From contig JAANDG010000070.1 of the NCBI GenBank assembly GCA_036852015.1, positions 310,001-374,000 of the forward strand: a stretch of 64,000 bases of DNA, written 5' to 3'. This stretch comes from Pelodera strongyloides. Taxonomy: Eukaryota; Nematoda; Chromadorea; Rhabditida; Rhabditidae. How positions within the stretch are numbered: position 1 is the first letter of the stretch; every line of letters starts with the position of its first letter. Below are positions 22,644-33,484 of the stretch, one piece after another. A program made the position numbers and the translations under genes. The notes beneath the pieces were generated by a model that searched no databases, was not told the origin of the DNA, and was given only the letters and a program-made list of their open reading frames with translations.

Positions 22644-25600
22644 CTGCAAATGGCACAATTATTCAGAAAAAAGTAAAAACTTTTTTTAATATGTTACTGA
22701 ATTTTTGCTGGTATTCATGTTTTGACAGAAACTCATATATGGCAAAAAAATAGGTTATAGAATCACAAGCTTCTGCTTCGCGTCTCGACAAAATTGGTTA
22801 TTACTTTATTACAGGGAACCTAATAGTTATCAAGAAGACAGACAAGCAGAAAATAGATGACACAACGATTCTGTTATAGAAGAAAGTAGGTCAACAGAAG
22901 CCGCAGGAAACTTCCCTTTTTCAAGACGAATTTTGCGCCTTATAAGCAAAGAGTAACCAAATCAATCCCCGTGCCCCAATGTAAGGGAAAATGCCAAGCG
23001 ATATGACATATGGTTTGCGAAGAACTTTGCACACGGAACAAATTTTCATACATAGCAGTTGTCAAGTATTCGCTTCACAAACAACATGTCATACCCTTTA
23101 AGGTGAGTTCAACCGGTCAACGAAAAGTGCACACCTTCTCCCAAATCCCTCCCTATAGTTCAAAGTTCAAAGTGTTTCTTGACTTCTTCTGGCACCGCAT
23201 CCGGGTTGACGTACAATTCAATGACGATGAATAAGAGCACGGTAACGGCAGAGAGAAAGAACAGTAGGACGGAGCGACGCCAGACGACCAGAGTGATCGC
23301 AATGAAGAGTCCGACGATAGAGACGCAGCGGAGGAACAGATCTGGCCTCACGGGGAACCGAGAGGGAGAAGCTGGAACACTCAGGAATCAGGGTGAGAAC
23401 CAGGAAATGGAAAATTCAAAGCAAGTTAGTAAAAGCTACAGCAAGCGCATGCTCATAAACTCTGAAAGCACAACACATCGACCAGACTTCTGCCTACCTA
23501 GCACAGAAAAAACACAGCCTAAGTGCCTAAGCGTAAGTCTCCCCATGCATAAAGAATGCTACAGTTTCACTGATTTCCGAATTCCGGTAATGAGAAGGTA
23601 ATCGTACCACCGCTGTCGACATCCTACATTCATTTGACAAATACATGCACAACGCTGACGAAGTATACCACATGAACATGCGAGACGGAGAACGCACTGA
23701 CACAGCGATCAAAGACTCATTCTATTGTACTAATGTAGTATCTAGCTATACCGAAAACATTTCTCCAGAATACAGAGTACAATTGGTAACCATAAAAAAC
23801 ATCAAGCTACGTTTCCGAAATCTCTTCACAAACCACAAACAGGTTGAGTATTCTACCCGAAGCAATAGAAACAAGCAATCAGCAACATGGAAATTAGTGC
23901 ATAAAATCAAGCGAGCATGCACACCAGCATCTCTAACCAGGAAACTGATGTCATCCAAGTTACGTAGCATGTGAACACACAAACAAAAAGATAAACAAAG
24001 TAAACCAACAAATCGATCAAGAACCAACCAGTAACGTCCAATTCGCATTCACCATCCGCCGTCCTCACATGGCCGACTTCACAGTCACACCGGTAACTTC
24101 CCTCGGTATTCACACACCTAAATTAAAAACATAAGACATAGATAGTGCGACAGACAAAGACAGTGAGAGACGGTAAGAGACAGAGAGGGACCGAGCGAGA
24201 ATGTTTGGTCCAGCGAGAATAGTTATGCAGCGTATTCTAATGAGTTCTGTTGCAAAATAGGTGCGTAAGATCCGCACCAACCACCTACACACTGATTTGA
24301 GCCTTCAGTCTTCGGAGATACTAGGTGAGCGCAACAACGCAGTTTCTACTAATAAACTGTTCCGATCACTCCGCGAAACAGCGTGCCTCAACTTACGCAT
24401 AGGATTTACACCCCATAATGAAAATAAATTGTAGTTCGCACTTCCATTCCATTATGCGCTCCATACAGGACTATTCTGTCATGTTTTTTCATAATAGATA
24501 TATAGAAACCATATCACGTAAACAAATTGATTTAATAGACAGGTCAACTCAGTTTCTCAATTAGGTCGAGAAATATAAGTTCGCTGCAATAACGCTATAT
24601 TTGTTTTTATCAGTATTAATATATATGAAAAATTTGGAATACAAAAACATACGCAAACCAAAGTACCAAAGGAACATAACAGAAAATATTCAAAAACTGA
24701 AAACTTACATTTCATGCGGTTTCGTACAAGCTTCCGCAACTGCGCACTCGTCAACGTCTAAAGAAAAGAGTTCTTATTGTTAGATCGGAAATTCTGAACA
24801 TGAGGATAATTCAATGTTTTTCAGAAAAGGTCGATACAGGAATGGAAATGGAAACGTACTAAGATGTGCACATACAGTTTTCTACATAGAGTTTCTGAAA
24901 CATATCGTTTCGAAACCTCAGAAAACAAACCCTGATCCAAAATACTAAAGTGAATGGATCAATCAGAACACAACACAGGCGAAGACGCACTAACAAAACT
25001 GCGCAAATCATGAACGTACCAACTACAAACTACACAATTTGAGAGCACAATTAAAAGAGGAAACATACAAGTGATTAACTTATACGCAAAGAGAACAATG
25101 AGAATGAATATACCACATATAAATGTGCTTCTAAAAGACAAAAACAACCGAAACAAAGACACACAGAGTGCATTACATCATAACAAAAACCAAAAAATGC
25201 CGATAATAATATAAACTAACCTGAGCATTCATTCTGGTCATTCCTTTGGTATCCGGCCTTGCATTCTCTACATTCCGCCGCACTAGGACCAGTGCACCCT
25301 CCGGCACATCCCTTGAAACACTCTAAAATTATATAGTTTGGTTTGATTTGAGATAGATAGAACATGAGATTGGCCAACTTTTCAGCAAACCATAAAGACA
25401 AAGTGCACCCCGTTTATCAACCGAAATCCGCGGAAACGGAAAATAGGGTCTTGCAGAACTTTGACTTCAAGAAAATGCTTTTCTGCATCTAATTGTAAGC
25501 TAGCTAAGCATTCGAGACACGCTATGCGAAACCACTATACTTATACCCATAAATCCGATGTTTTTGGTTAAATCTCTACACCCCCATAGAATTATCAACA

Positions 25601-28409
25601 ACATGTTTCACCAAACACATAAATGATCATTTGCCTCGAGGGATCAAGAAACGACGCCTTAGAAACGCCTTAGAAACGACGGAACTACGAATGCTCAGAA
25701 AAATCAGAATCTCACCTGCGCACTCCACCTTAGTTTCGGTTTTCTTCGTCGGGTACCATCCCCCAGCACACTGTCTACACATCTGCCCGTCGTATCCTTT
25801 ATTACATTTACATTTGCCCACGCCCTCGCGAATACCATCGCCCTGAAGGTAATTATAAAAAAACACGAAATGTTGTCACGTTGTCAGTCGAAACCACAAA
25901 GCTAAAACGCTTACAAGAAAAGGAAAGAGTGTTTAAGCCATGTGTCAATAACAAGCTACCTCCAACATTGAGTTCAACTACTTTACATTAACTTAATTTC
26001 GTGACCTGCATTTAACAACGGAAAAGATCGAATATTGTGATTAGAAACAAGTGAATCAAACTAGAACGTTTTAGAAATCAGTACACGAAACACAAAACGT
26101 CACATAACCACCAATCACTAATAAAAATATTTATACTAACAAAATAAAGGAAAACTATAATAAAGGAAACAAAGACTTACATCACATTCACCGTTTCCAA
26201 AACAGGCTTCCGCTCCTTCTTTCACTCCTGGGCAAGGTTTACACGTGGCACCATAGTGGCTGAAATGAAGAAGTCAATCCCAAAATATATACTATTAATA
26301 CAAAATATTCACGAATCAAATAGGCATGACTACACAGTAAACAAAAAACCCACCCTTTCTTACAGCAAGCCCGAAACTCATTAACACATAACCAGGATTC
26401 CATATCCTCCTGAAATGCAATAACAATTAAATGGCGTTATTCACAGATCAATATTACATTCCCGCTTCAGATGCCACATCTAACACATAGCTAGAATACA
26501 AGGGTGCAGAAATATTTATGTGGCCAGGAGACACTATTAGCTATGTCTGTTGCAGGTACATACACATTATTCGATCTACACTAAATCACGGGCATATACG
26601 GTAATTAAAATGCATCAAGGAGAAGTCGTAAGTTTACAAGGTTTGCTTACAAATACCACTAATCCACTCATTCAACATGAAAAGTCGAAATACCTGTTGA
26701 TGGTTGTAATACCATTCCTCAACCGTTTCTTCGCGTTCCTCCAATAGATGTGAACACTAAATGCAACTCGTTGTAATAAAATAAATTCTGGCCATATTAT
26801 TTTGGTAATCAAGTAATCACGCAATTTCACAATTGTGCTATACAAACATTCGGTTTTTTAATGACATTGAATTAACTTACATTTGTTTTCAACTTCAAAA
26901 ATGACCCATCCAAATTCCCAGAGCAATTATTATTTTTGTGTTATTCACTGACATGTGGATAACACACCACGGAGAATAACCAAAAAGGGCCAATATTAAT
27001 CTTGCATTCAATAAAGAAAATTATCCCCGCCTTACCAACACATGTCAAATTTCCTCCATATAAACAAGGCATGAAACATATAGATTCAAAAATTGCAAAG
27101 TTCCTACAAATAACTATGGCAAGCAGCAAGCACTAGTAAAACGGATTATGTAATTCAATGTTCAAACCAGAGAAACCGAAGCTTCCACAAACGAACAAAC
27201 CTTAAATTCCAGCTCCTTCACACCCGAATAGTGATCTGTACCAGACAACGTTTTCCGTTTACAAACACTTTCCAAAACTTCTATTAGCCGTGTTTCACTA
27301 AAAAACAATTCAATTATAGCTCACCGCCCTTTCCCCAAATTCGGCGTTCCGTCAACAATAATCACTAGATCACTGTATTTTTTTTTTCACAATAAGGTAT
27401 TTAAAGATAAAAAGATAAAGAGTGCCTGGTTATATCGACCGAATCCGCAGAAACGGTGCACCGGGGTCTGGTTCATTTCGACCGGTATATGTAAATTTAT
27501 TGAGTAGAGTACTCTCTACAATAATTTTGCAAAGAGCAAAGCATTCGCTCAGAGAAACGTTTTAATAGATTTAACTATGAAAAGCAAAGGCCACAAGTTA
27601 ACGTTCAAGTATAAAACACGCAAAATCGTAAGAATCAACATACCTTGTAGCATATTTCCCTAAATTCTTCTCCTCCCACGCTGTATCGCCACCGGCAAAA
27701 TGTTTATTCGCTGTATTTTTCAATCCCTAAATTCAGGCAACAATTATCCTTTTATTTTGAATACATTAATAAAATAACAGTTCCAACACTACAGTTTCCC
27801 GAATAACTAACTCCTTAAATCTAGTTATAAATAATCTGATATGATAACAATCATGGGAAACCGAAAACCCCGAAATGTGCCCGATCACGGCCCTCAAATA
27901 ATCGGGCACGGGTCGGGCACATATCGGGAATTATGGGAAATAATTGAGCAATTGTCGGGTATAATCAATCACATATCGGTTTTTGCACCATGTTGCGGTA
28001 GCATGATGAAACTGTCCAAAACTCACATAAATTAAACCGGTGAAACATGATGATCTTTGCTTTTATTTTGGTGAATAAAATGACAATTAAAAATTCCCGA
28101 TATGTGCCCGACCCGTGCCCGATTAATTGAGGGACTTGATCGGGGTTATTTTTCCGATAATCGGGCACATATCGGGGTTTTTGGCGCGGTCTGGAACATA
28201 TCGGGAATTTATTGAAGTAATCGGGCATATATCGCGAATTTTTTGCAAATAATCTGGCACATATCGGGAATCCCACTTTCCTGTGATATAAAGCATACCT
28301 GTTTGAATGTTTCCACTAAAAATTTGCATGAAAGACATTTATCCTTTGTAGGCGATGAATATACAGTAGATGCGAGGACTAGAACTACCAGAATATAAAT
28401 CGATGTCAT
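22567..28409 (-). CDS. crld-1: CRELD: cysteine-rich with EGF-like domains, two alternative 3' ends
   Basis: ER protein of the CRELD family; C. elegans CRLD-1 aids acetylcholine-receptor assembly. Shared exons: 28409-28299, 27726-27644, 27297-27201, 26756-26694, 26409-26354, 26259-26181, 25842-25716, 25322-25221, 24757-24709, 24117-24029. The last exon is 23371-23160 (355 aa, two hydrophobic membrane spans, cytosolic-type tail) or 22643-22567 (310 aa, acidic tail ending KDEL and stop). Both accept the same phase-1 donor at 24029. Visible: signal peptide (1-18), CXXC (C25-L-S-C28), the CRELD block GGDTAWEEKNLGKY, WLCVNEFRACC, then laminin/EGF-type cysteines and a calcium-binding EGF (DVDEC...CVNTEGSYRCDC). 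All phases close. The start follows a TTTCTAG acceptor, with a 3-codon upstream ORF (28417-28406) whose stop overlaps the main ATG. Confidence 0.92.
27855..28275. repeat. CGGGCACATATCGG repeat array with inverted halves
   Basis: In CRELD intron 1. The left part has 'aatcgggcacgggtcgggca' and 'catatcgggaatt'; the right part has the reverse ('aattcccgatatgtgcccga'), followed by tandem 'ataatcgggcacatatcggg' units. The open frames with repeated ICARL/YVPD-like words are repeat artefacts. Confidence 0.8.
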
Positions 28410-28549
28410 CGCGACATAACAGCTCCAAATACCTAGAAAGGAACAAATTAAGAAAAAAACTATAAATAATCAAAATCTTACAACAAACTATTGTAGTTTG
28501 TAGTCCATACAAGCATGGCAACACACACATATTCCCAACAATTAATATT

Positions 28550-28710
28550 TTAAAGCGAAATACTGGTCGGATTTTGAAACGCATCGAGCATATGCTAATG
28601 AACATAAATTGGAATAAAAATCGAGTAAAATCGAGCAAATTAGCATAAATACGTAAGAATTCAGCTGTCGTCCACATGTGCTTCAAAAACCGGCCGGTGT
28701 TTCGCTTTAA
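28550..28710. mobile_element. TTAA-tipped MITE, family A
   Basis: Left tip TTAAAGCGAAATACTGGTCG; right tip CCGGCCGGTGTTTCGCTTTAA; TTAA at both ends. Lies 115 bp upstream of the probable CRELD trans-splice acceptor. Confidence 0.85.
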
Positions 28711-28714
28711 GCTA

Positions 28715-29226
28715 ATCATTATTTTGTTTTCTTTACAAACATAATCACTCACAAACTATTTAAAGAAAAGAGGAAAGCTAAAATGACAATCAATAATGGA
28801 GAGGAAGTGCCTCGAGCAAACACAGTTCAATCCGTTCGTCCTAATTTTATTTGCACAGTACGGGCGACCAGAGGTGACCAGAGCTACGGCCGACCAGACA
28901 GGAAAAGACAGGTCCGAATCTACAAAACCAGACACCCAGTATACCCCCAAAGAAAGTTCACTAACCCTAGAAGGAGGGCCAATCATTTAGTAAGAAACCC
29001 GCTTAGACTTACAATGATACATACCCAAAAAGTCTTATGAATACCGCATATATAACCTCAGGACCCACTACCCTGTCTAGTATTAGAGCGCAACTACAAT
29101 CAACATTTTAAATGAAAGCAACAATATAAAAGGTAATAACCGCTGCGCTGAATTAATAAAGAAAATTAAAACGCCTCGTCAGTATTGGCAACGCGCCAAA
29201 TTCGAGAAATACGCGGACAGTTGTAC
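28715..29226. other. intergenic between CRELD and the Polinton remnant
   Basis: A plus-strand open frame at 28783-29040 shows no splice or start support and 'gcgaccagaggtgaccagag'-type short repeats. Nothing else seen. Confidence 0.4.
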
Positions 29227-29232
29227 GGTATG

Positions 29233-29545
29233 AGTTAGATATAAAATGTTGTTTTGAGAACACTTTTGGGATTTTTCATTTTAAGCGCCTTTTCAGCTTG
29301 CTTAAGCATCTTTTCATTGAAAAATCTTCACTTTTTAAATGAAAAGTTGTCTAAACTCATCAAAAATTTACAGCTAATCCCATTTTTTAGATGGAGAAAA
29401 TCTGTCATTTTACCACAATTTTTCATTAAGTTTGAGCATTTTTGAAAAATTAGAAAATCCCAAAAATCCATTCTAAAGGAATCTAACAACCAGAGTATTT
29501 TCAATAAAAAAAATTGGATAATAAATGGTGAAGCTAGATAAATCC
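29233..29545. repeat. Polinton left terminal inverted repeat
   Basis: About 313 bp, matching 32896-33208 in reverse complement with very few differences. It includes the first codons of the protease frame (ATG near 29525, plus strand), which here run into unrelated sequence and stop within a few codons. Confidence 0.92.
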
Positions 29546-29634
29546 AGAGTTTTATTTAATTCATTTTAAGGCACAAACACGCAAGAGAAGCCTGATAAAA
29601 ACAAAGAAATATCAGTGATGGCAAAAACGCTGAG

Positions 29635-30437
29635 TCAAACGAATACGACATAATCACGCTTGAAGCTGTTGCCTCCTAGCTTAACATAACCGGAAGCTTT
29701 CTTAACATCTACATTAGGAGCAGTTGAAGCGATGAAAGACTTATGAAATTCCTGGAATAGATGAGCACGATCAAGCTGTGAGAAAGTAGTAACGAATGCT
29801 TCAATATTTTGAATGTGTTCTGAGTATTCCGACGTCCGGAAGTTGCCGGAACCGTAAACGTCCTGGTGGAGCCTAAATGTATTTAATCTATTAATATAAA
29901 GCGAAATAAAAATACCAAAAATCAACCAAAATTAAACAGAAAGTTAGAATTATAAGTCGATTATCCTTTAGGCATAAAAACTCAAACAACTTACTTCTCT
30001 GCATTTCCCCAGCAAGAGTAGCGAAGAAAACTGCGTCGTTCGAATGGCAGACTGGAACAGTCGATCGCGAAGTCGCTGAAGAATCTCAGAATCTCATAGA
30101 CGGCTCCGAACCAGGCTTTCTCAGCAGACTGCATGATATCCGGTGGCTTTAGCGACAGATAGTAACGGGCCTTTGCAAGGAAAGTCGTTGCCGTGTACTT
30201 TTCCATGGCTTCCTGAAAACAAAATAATTTCAAAAAAGTGTTTATTAACTCGTAGTTCTATTTTTAGAAAGCTTACTAGCATTCATTAAAAAAGATTAAA
30301 ATAAATCATACCGTGGACTCCCAACCTTCCAAGTTGTCGACTGCCACGTTCTCCTTGAATTTTTTGCGCAACTTCTCAAAATTGTTATCTTCTACCCAAA
30401 CAGGAAATCCATCAACGAGGAATTCCTTCTTCGACAT
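29635..30437 (-). CDS. three-exon cargo gene inside the Polinton, possible HEPN/PaREP1-like fold
   Basis: Exons: 30437-30312, 30212-29996, 29874-29635; canonical donors (GTATGA, GTAAGT) and acceptors (TTTTCAG, ATTTAG). All junctions keep frame, giving a protein of roughly 190 aa. The ATG is 4 nt behind a TTTGATTTCAG acceptor, suitable for trans-splicing. No signal peptide or membrane span. The middle exon carries a helical block, TFLAKARYYL...AEKAWFGAVYEILRFFSDFAI, reminiscent of PaREP1/HEPN-type four-helix proteins; this assignment is weak. The gene sits wholly between the element's left repeat and its deleted core, so it travelled with the element or was captured by it. It shows no frameshift, unlike the polymerase next to it. 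Product otherwise unrecognised. Confidence 0.72.
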
Positions 30438-30524
30438 TTTACTGAAATCAAAAATTTTAGTAAAGCTATTTAAGAAAAAAAACAGAAAAGTTAAACAAAA
30501 TTATTATGGAAGAACTCTGTTAAT

Positions 30525-31425
30525 CTCCGACCCAATGCGCGCCCAAATTGTGGCTTTCGACCCCACCGCCGACGCTAAATATGACTGAAATTTGCAGTGC
30601 CGACCCTTTAGCAGCACAAATAGTGTAGCAGTACATTAGACAGCAGCAGTGAACGCATGCCAGCCAAACTGACCCAAGTCTGACCCAGGTCCGACCCAAC
30701 TGGCGGGCTTGTAGCCCTTCCGCATGCACATCGCATTTTTCACGATGATTTTTGCAAATTTTTTTGAAGTCCTGCACTTTCTGGTTTCTTTCTAATGTGT
30801 TTCTATTTCCTTTATTATTTCCTCTATTAACTTATTGCTATCACAGGTACCATTGCTTTACTTACTGGTGCGCGTTCAAGCAAGCAAACAAACGGAAGGA
30901 AACACGATAAAGTAAGTTTATGATGTGGTAAGAATAGGGTTCCCATCGGTCACTATAGATAGACTCAGCCGTAGAATTATATGTTACTAATAGTTTGTAA
31001 TCTTCGCAGAATGATGCAGAAGTATTATACTTTCATTTACTATTTAATTTAATACATTTAGACACTGGTGGCCAGCTCCATGGAAGTTCACAACATCAAA
31101 GATGCGTTCTGCTGCCTGATACTAATACTGGACAATGGAAGATTCGCTAAAACTCCGTCAAATTTGAATGTTTAGTCATACTGTGTATGTATTATTCGCA
31201 ATAAACATTTCCTCCCGTTATGTAGTTTAATTTATGGACTACGCTTCTGTACAAATCACGGTGGTGCCGACTCCAAACCGTGGTGGTGCCGACCCAACTC
31301 CGACTCCAAACAGTGGTTTGCCGATCCAACTCCCACGCCTTTTTCAAATTTTTCGACCCGGGGCGGAAACTAGGACCGCCCAGAGTCGGACTTTGCTTTA
31401 GTTGGGTCGGCACTTTGGGTCGGAG
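30525..31425. mobile_element. possible 0.9-kb insertion with CTCCGACCCAA ends
   Basis: Left end CTCCGACCCAATGCGCGCCC, right end in reverse CTCCGACCCAAAGTGCCGAC. Internal 'ccgacccaactccgactcc' direct repeats lie near both ends. It is GC-richer than the surrounding Polinton and could be a nested nonautonomous element. No clear target duplication was found. Confidence 0.45.
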
Positions 31426-31560
31426 AGGAACATAGAATGCGATGTTGGCTGTCTCTCACTTTCCTCTGCGTATCTGCCCACAGACACGTCTCTCCCTTCC
31501 ACTCTAGCCCAATGCGTTCGCGTGTCGCGTCGCGTGCGTCTAGTTCAACTGGGGCAAATA

Positions 31561-32478
31561 AGTGATTTACGCAAAAAAGCAAAAAATGAATTCGAAAAGA
31601 TTTTTACAAACTTATGAATAATAGTCCTTTTGGAAAATCTATGGAAAATGTAAGAGAAAGAGTTGATGTAAGACTGGTACATTTGGATGATACTAATGAA
31701 AAAGAGGTTTTTGAATATGGAAAAGTGGATAATAGTAAAGGTAAAGTGAACAAACATGAAAAATTAGTTGGTAAGCCGAATTATAAAAGGACTATTATGT
31801 TCAATTCGAACTTAGTAGGTATTGAGTTAGAAAGAACTAATATTACTCTTGATAAGCCTATTTATGTTGGTTTTGCAATTTTGGAGCTGAGTAAGTATTG
31901 GATGTATAAATTTCACTATGATGTCATGAAGACAAAATATGGTGATAAAGTTGAATTGTGTTACTGATAGTTTAGATTATCACATCAAGACTGAAGACTT
32001 TTATGAAGATACACTTAAAGATGAAGAATTCAAATCTCACTTTGACTTCAGTGAATATCCTAAATATCATCCACTTTTTTCAGAAAAAAATAAAAAAGTT
32101 GTTGGAAAATTTAAAGATGAATCAAATGGTAAGATCATGACAGAAATTGTTGCTCTTCGTCCAAAACAATATGCATATACGATCCAAAGTGGTGGTGAAG
32201 TGAAAAAAAGTAAAGGTGTCAAAAAGAATGTTGTGAAAAATGAATTGAAAATAGATGATTACAGAGACTGTCTTTTCAATAAGAGTATCATTAGAAAAGT
32301 TCAATATAATATTAGAAGTGTTAGGCATCAAGTGTTTACTCAATGTCAGAATAAAGTAGCATTGAATAATATCGATGATAAAAATGAACATAAAAGATAT
32401 ATTCTAGATGATACTCATAAAACTTTAGCCTACGGACATACAAAAATTACTGGTAAAACTCCTAAATTAAGAAAGTAA
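31561..32478 (+). pseudogene. 3' part of a Polinton protein-primed DNA polymerase B, frameshifted
   Basis: The C-terminal portion of a type-B, protein-primed polymerase. Recognisable pieces in order: RKKAKNEFEK, NNSPFGKSMENVRERVD (template-binding block typical of this family), a GFAILELSKYWMYKFHYD-like block, then the palm motif C region and a C-terminal thumb-like tail ending GHTKITGKTP. The 5' two-thirds, including exonuclease motifs, are missing. Two frame breaks are visible, near 31595 and near 31960. The second falls in the YxDTDS catalytic motif, leaving only TDS and removing a catalytic aspartate. The gene is therefore dead. Its stop overlaps the stop of the convergent protease gene by about 12 bp. 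Confidence 0.85.
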
Positions 32479-32916
32479 AGTTAAAATAGCGTTTTGATAA
32501 TCAATATTTTCTAAAAGTTTAAGAAGTAATAAACAGTAATAACCACAATGATGTGTTCCAAACTTTTGAATTTGGAACGTTGACAAAATTATTTTATTTT
32601 TCTCACCTTCACCTTTCAAATATTCTTGAAGTTCAAATGGTGGATCCAATCCAAATGAATCAAAATAATATATTTTATCTTTTATTTTTGAATAGCAAAC
32701 CCAATGAGTACCTTTACCTTCGGTGGAGTCTAAATTTACAATACCTATTTCTTTTTCTCTAATCCCTTGTGGTAGAGTATCTCGCATAAAAACACCACGG
32801 AAGTTCTTGATTTCCAAAAGTTCTACCAATTCTAGTAGATCTAGATTTGTCAGAGGTTTCAAATTTTTATCGAATCTTAGATTCTCAGATCCTCCGGATT
32901 TATCTAGCTTCACCAT
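32467..32916 (-). CDS. adenain-like cysteine protease of a Polinton
   Basis: An uninterrupted 149-aa frame of the adenovirus-type protease family (Ulp1/C48-like fold), normally used to mature Polinton capsid proteins. The catalytic set is visible: His in GTHWVCYS (about 80), Asp in YYFDSFG (about 93), Gln in IQKFGTHHCG (about 119) and Cys in HCGYYCLLLL (about 129). The ATG (32916) lies inside the right terminal inverted repeat, so the same start codons also occur in the left repeat. Intact in sequence, yet without capsid genes it has no obvious substrate here. Confidence 0.85.
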   Translation of the reverse strand: MVKLDKSGGSENLRFDKNLKPLTNLDLLELVELLEIKNFRGVFMRDTLPQGIREKEIGIVNLDSTEGKGTHWVCYSKIKDKIYYFDSFGLDPPFELQEYLKGEGEKNKIILSTFQIQKFGTHHCGYYCLLLLKLLENIDYQNAILTLLS

Positions 32917-33208
32917 TTATTATCCATTTTTTTTTATTGAAAATACTCTGGTTGTTAGATTCCTTTAGAATGGATTTTTGGGATTTTCTAATTTTTCAAA
33001 AATGCTCAAACTTAATGAAAAATTGTGGTAAAATGACAGATTTTCTCCATCTAAAAAATGGGATTAGCTGTAAATTTTTGATGAGTTTAGACAACTTTTC
33101 ATTTAAAAAGTGAAGATTTTTCAATGAAAAGATGCTTAAGCAAGCTGAAAAGGCGCTTAAAATGAAAAATCCCAAAAGTGTTCTCAAAACAACATTTTAT
33201 ATCTAACT
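32896..33208. repeat. Polinton right terminal inverted repeat
   Basis: Reverse complement of 29233-29545. Ends ATATCTAACT and is followed by the GGTATG target duplication. Confidence 0.92.
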
Positions 33209-33309
33209 GGTATGTTTCTGTATCCCCTAAAAGCAAGCCAAACATTTCCGCCATAAGATGGATAAACCAAAAGGGAAGACAGACTTCAAATACAATACCA
33301 TACATAGTT

Positions 33310-33479
33310 TTAAAGCGAAACGCTAGCCCCTTTGGAAAATTTGCATATGATAAGCAAATCCTAAGTATCCTATGCTAATTTTGCGCGATCGTCCACGGCT
33401 ATCGCGCAAAATTAGCATAGGATACATAGGATTTGCTTATCATATGCAAATTTTCCAAAGGGGCTAGCATTTCGCTTTG
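33310..33479. mobile_element. TTAA-tipped MITE, family B, long near-perfect hairpin
   Basis: Arms of about 83 bp: 'aaagcgaaacgctagcccct' to 'aggggctagcatttcgcttt', with only a few mismatches and almost no loop. It sits 95 bp outside the Polinton right flank. The sister copy is at 11447-11615. Confidence 0.9.
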
Positions 33480-33484
33480 AATAT

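Larger units (their letters stand above)
29233..33208. mobile_element. Polinton/Maverick remnant, 3,976 bp, with cargo gene
   Basis: Ends are 5'-AGTTAGATATAAAATG and its reverse complement ...ATATCTAACT-3', the AG...CT termini typical of Polintons. The terminal inverted repeats are about 313 bp (29233-29545 and 32896-33208) and nearly identical. Both outer flanks carry the same 6-bp direct repeat GGTATG (29227-29232 and 33209-33214), the Polinton target-site size. The element is far shorter than the usual 15-20 kb: integrase, packaging ATPase and capsid genes are absent. What remains is a polymerase 3' end, a protease and a host-like spliced gene. The near-identity of the repeats suggests a fairly recent insertion. 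Confidence 0.9.

Noticed and set aside
27841..28338. Open frames with repeated ICARL/YVPD words
   Set aside because: They translate the CGGGCACATATCGG repeat in CRELD intron 1.
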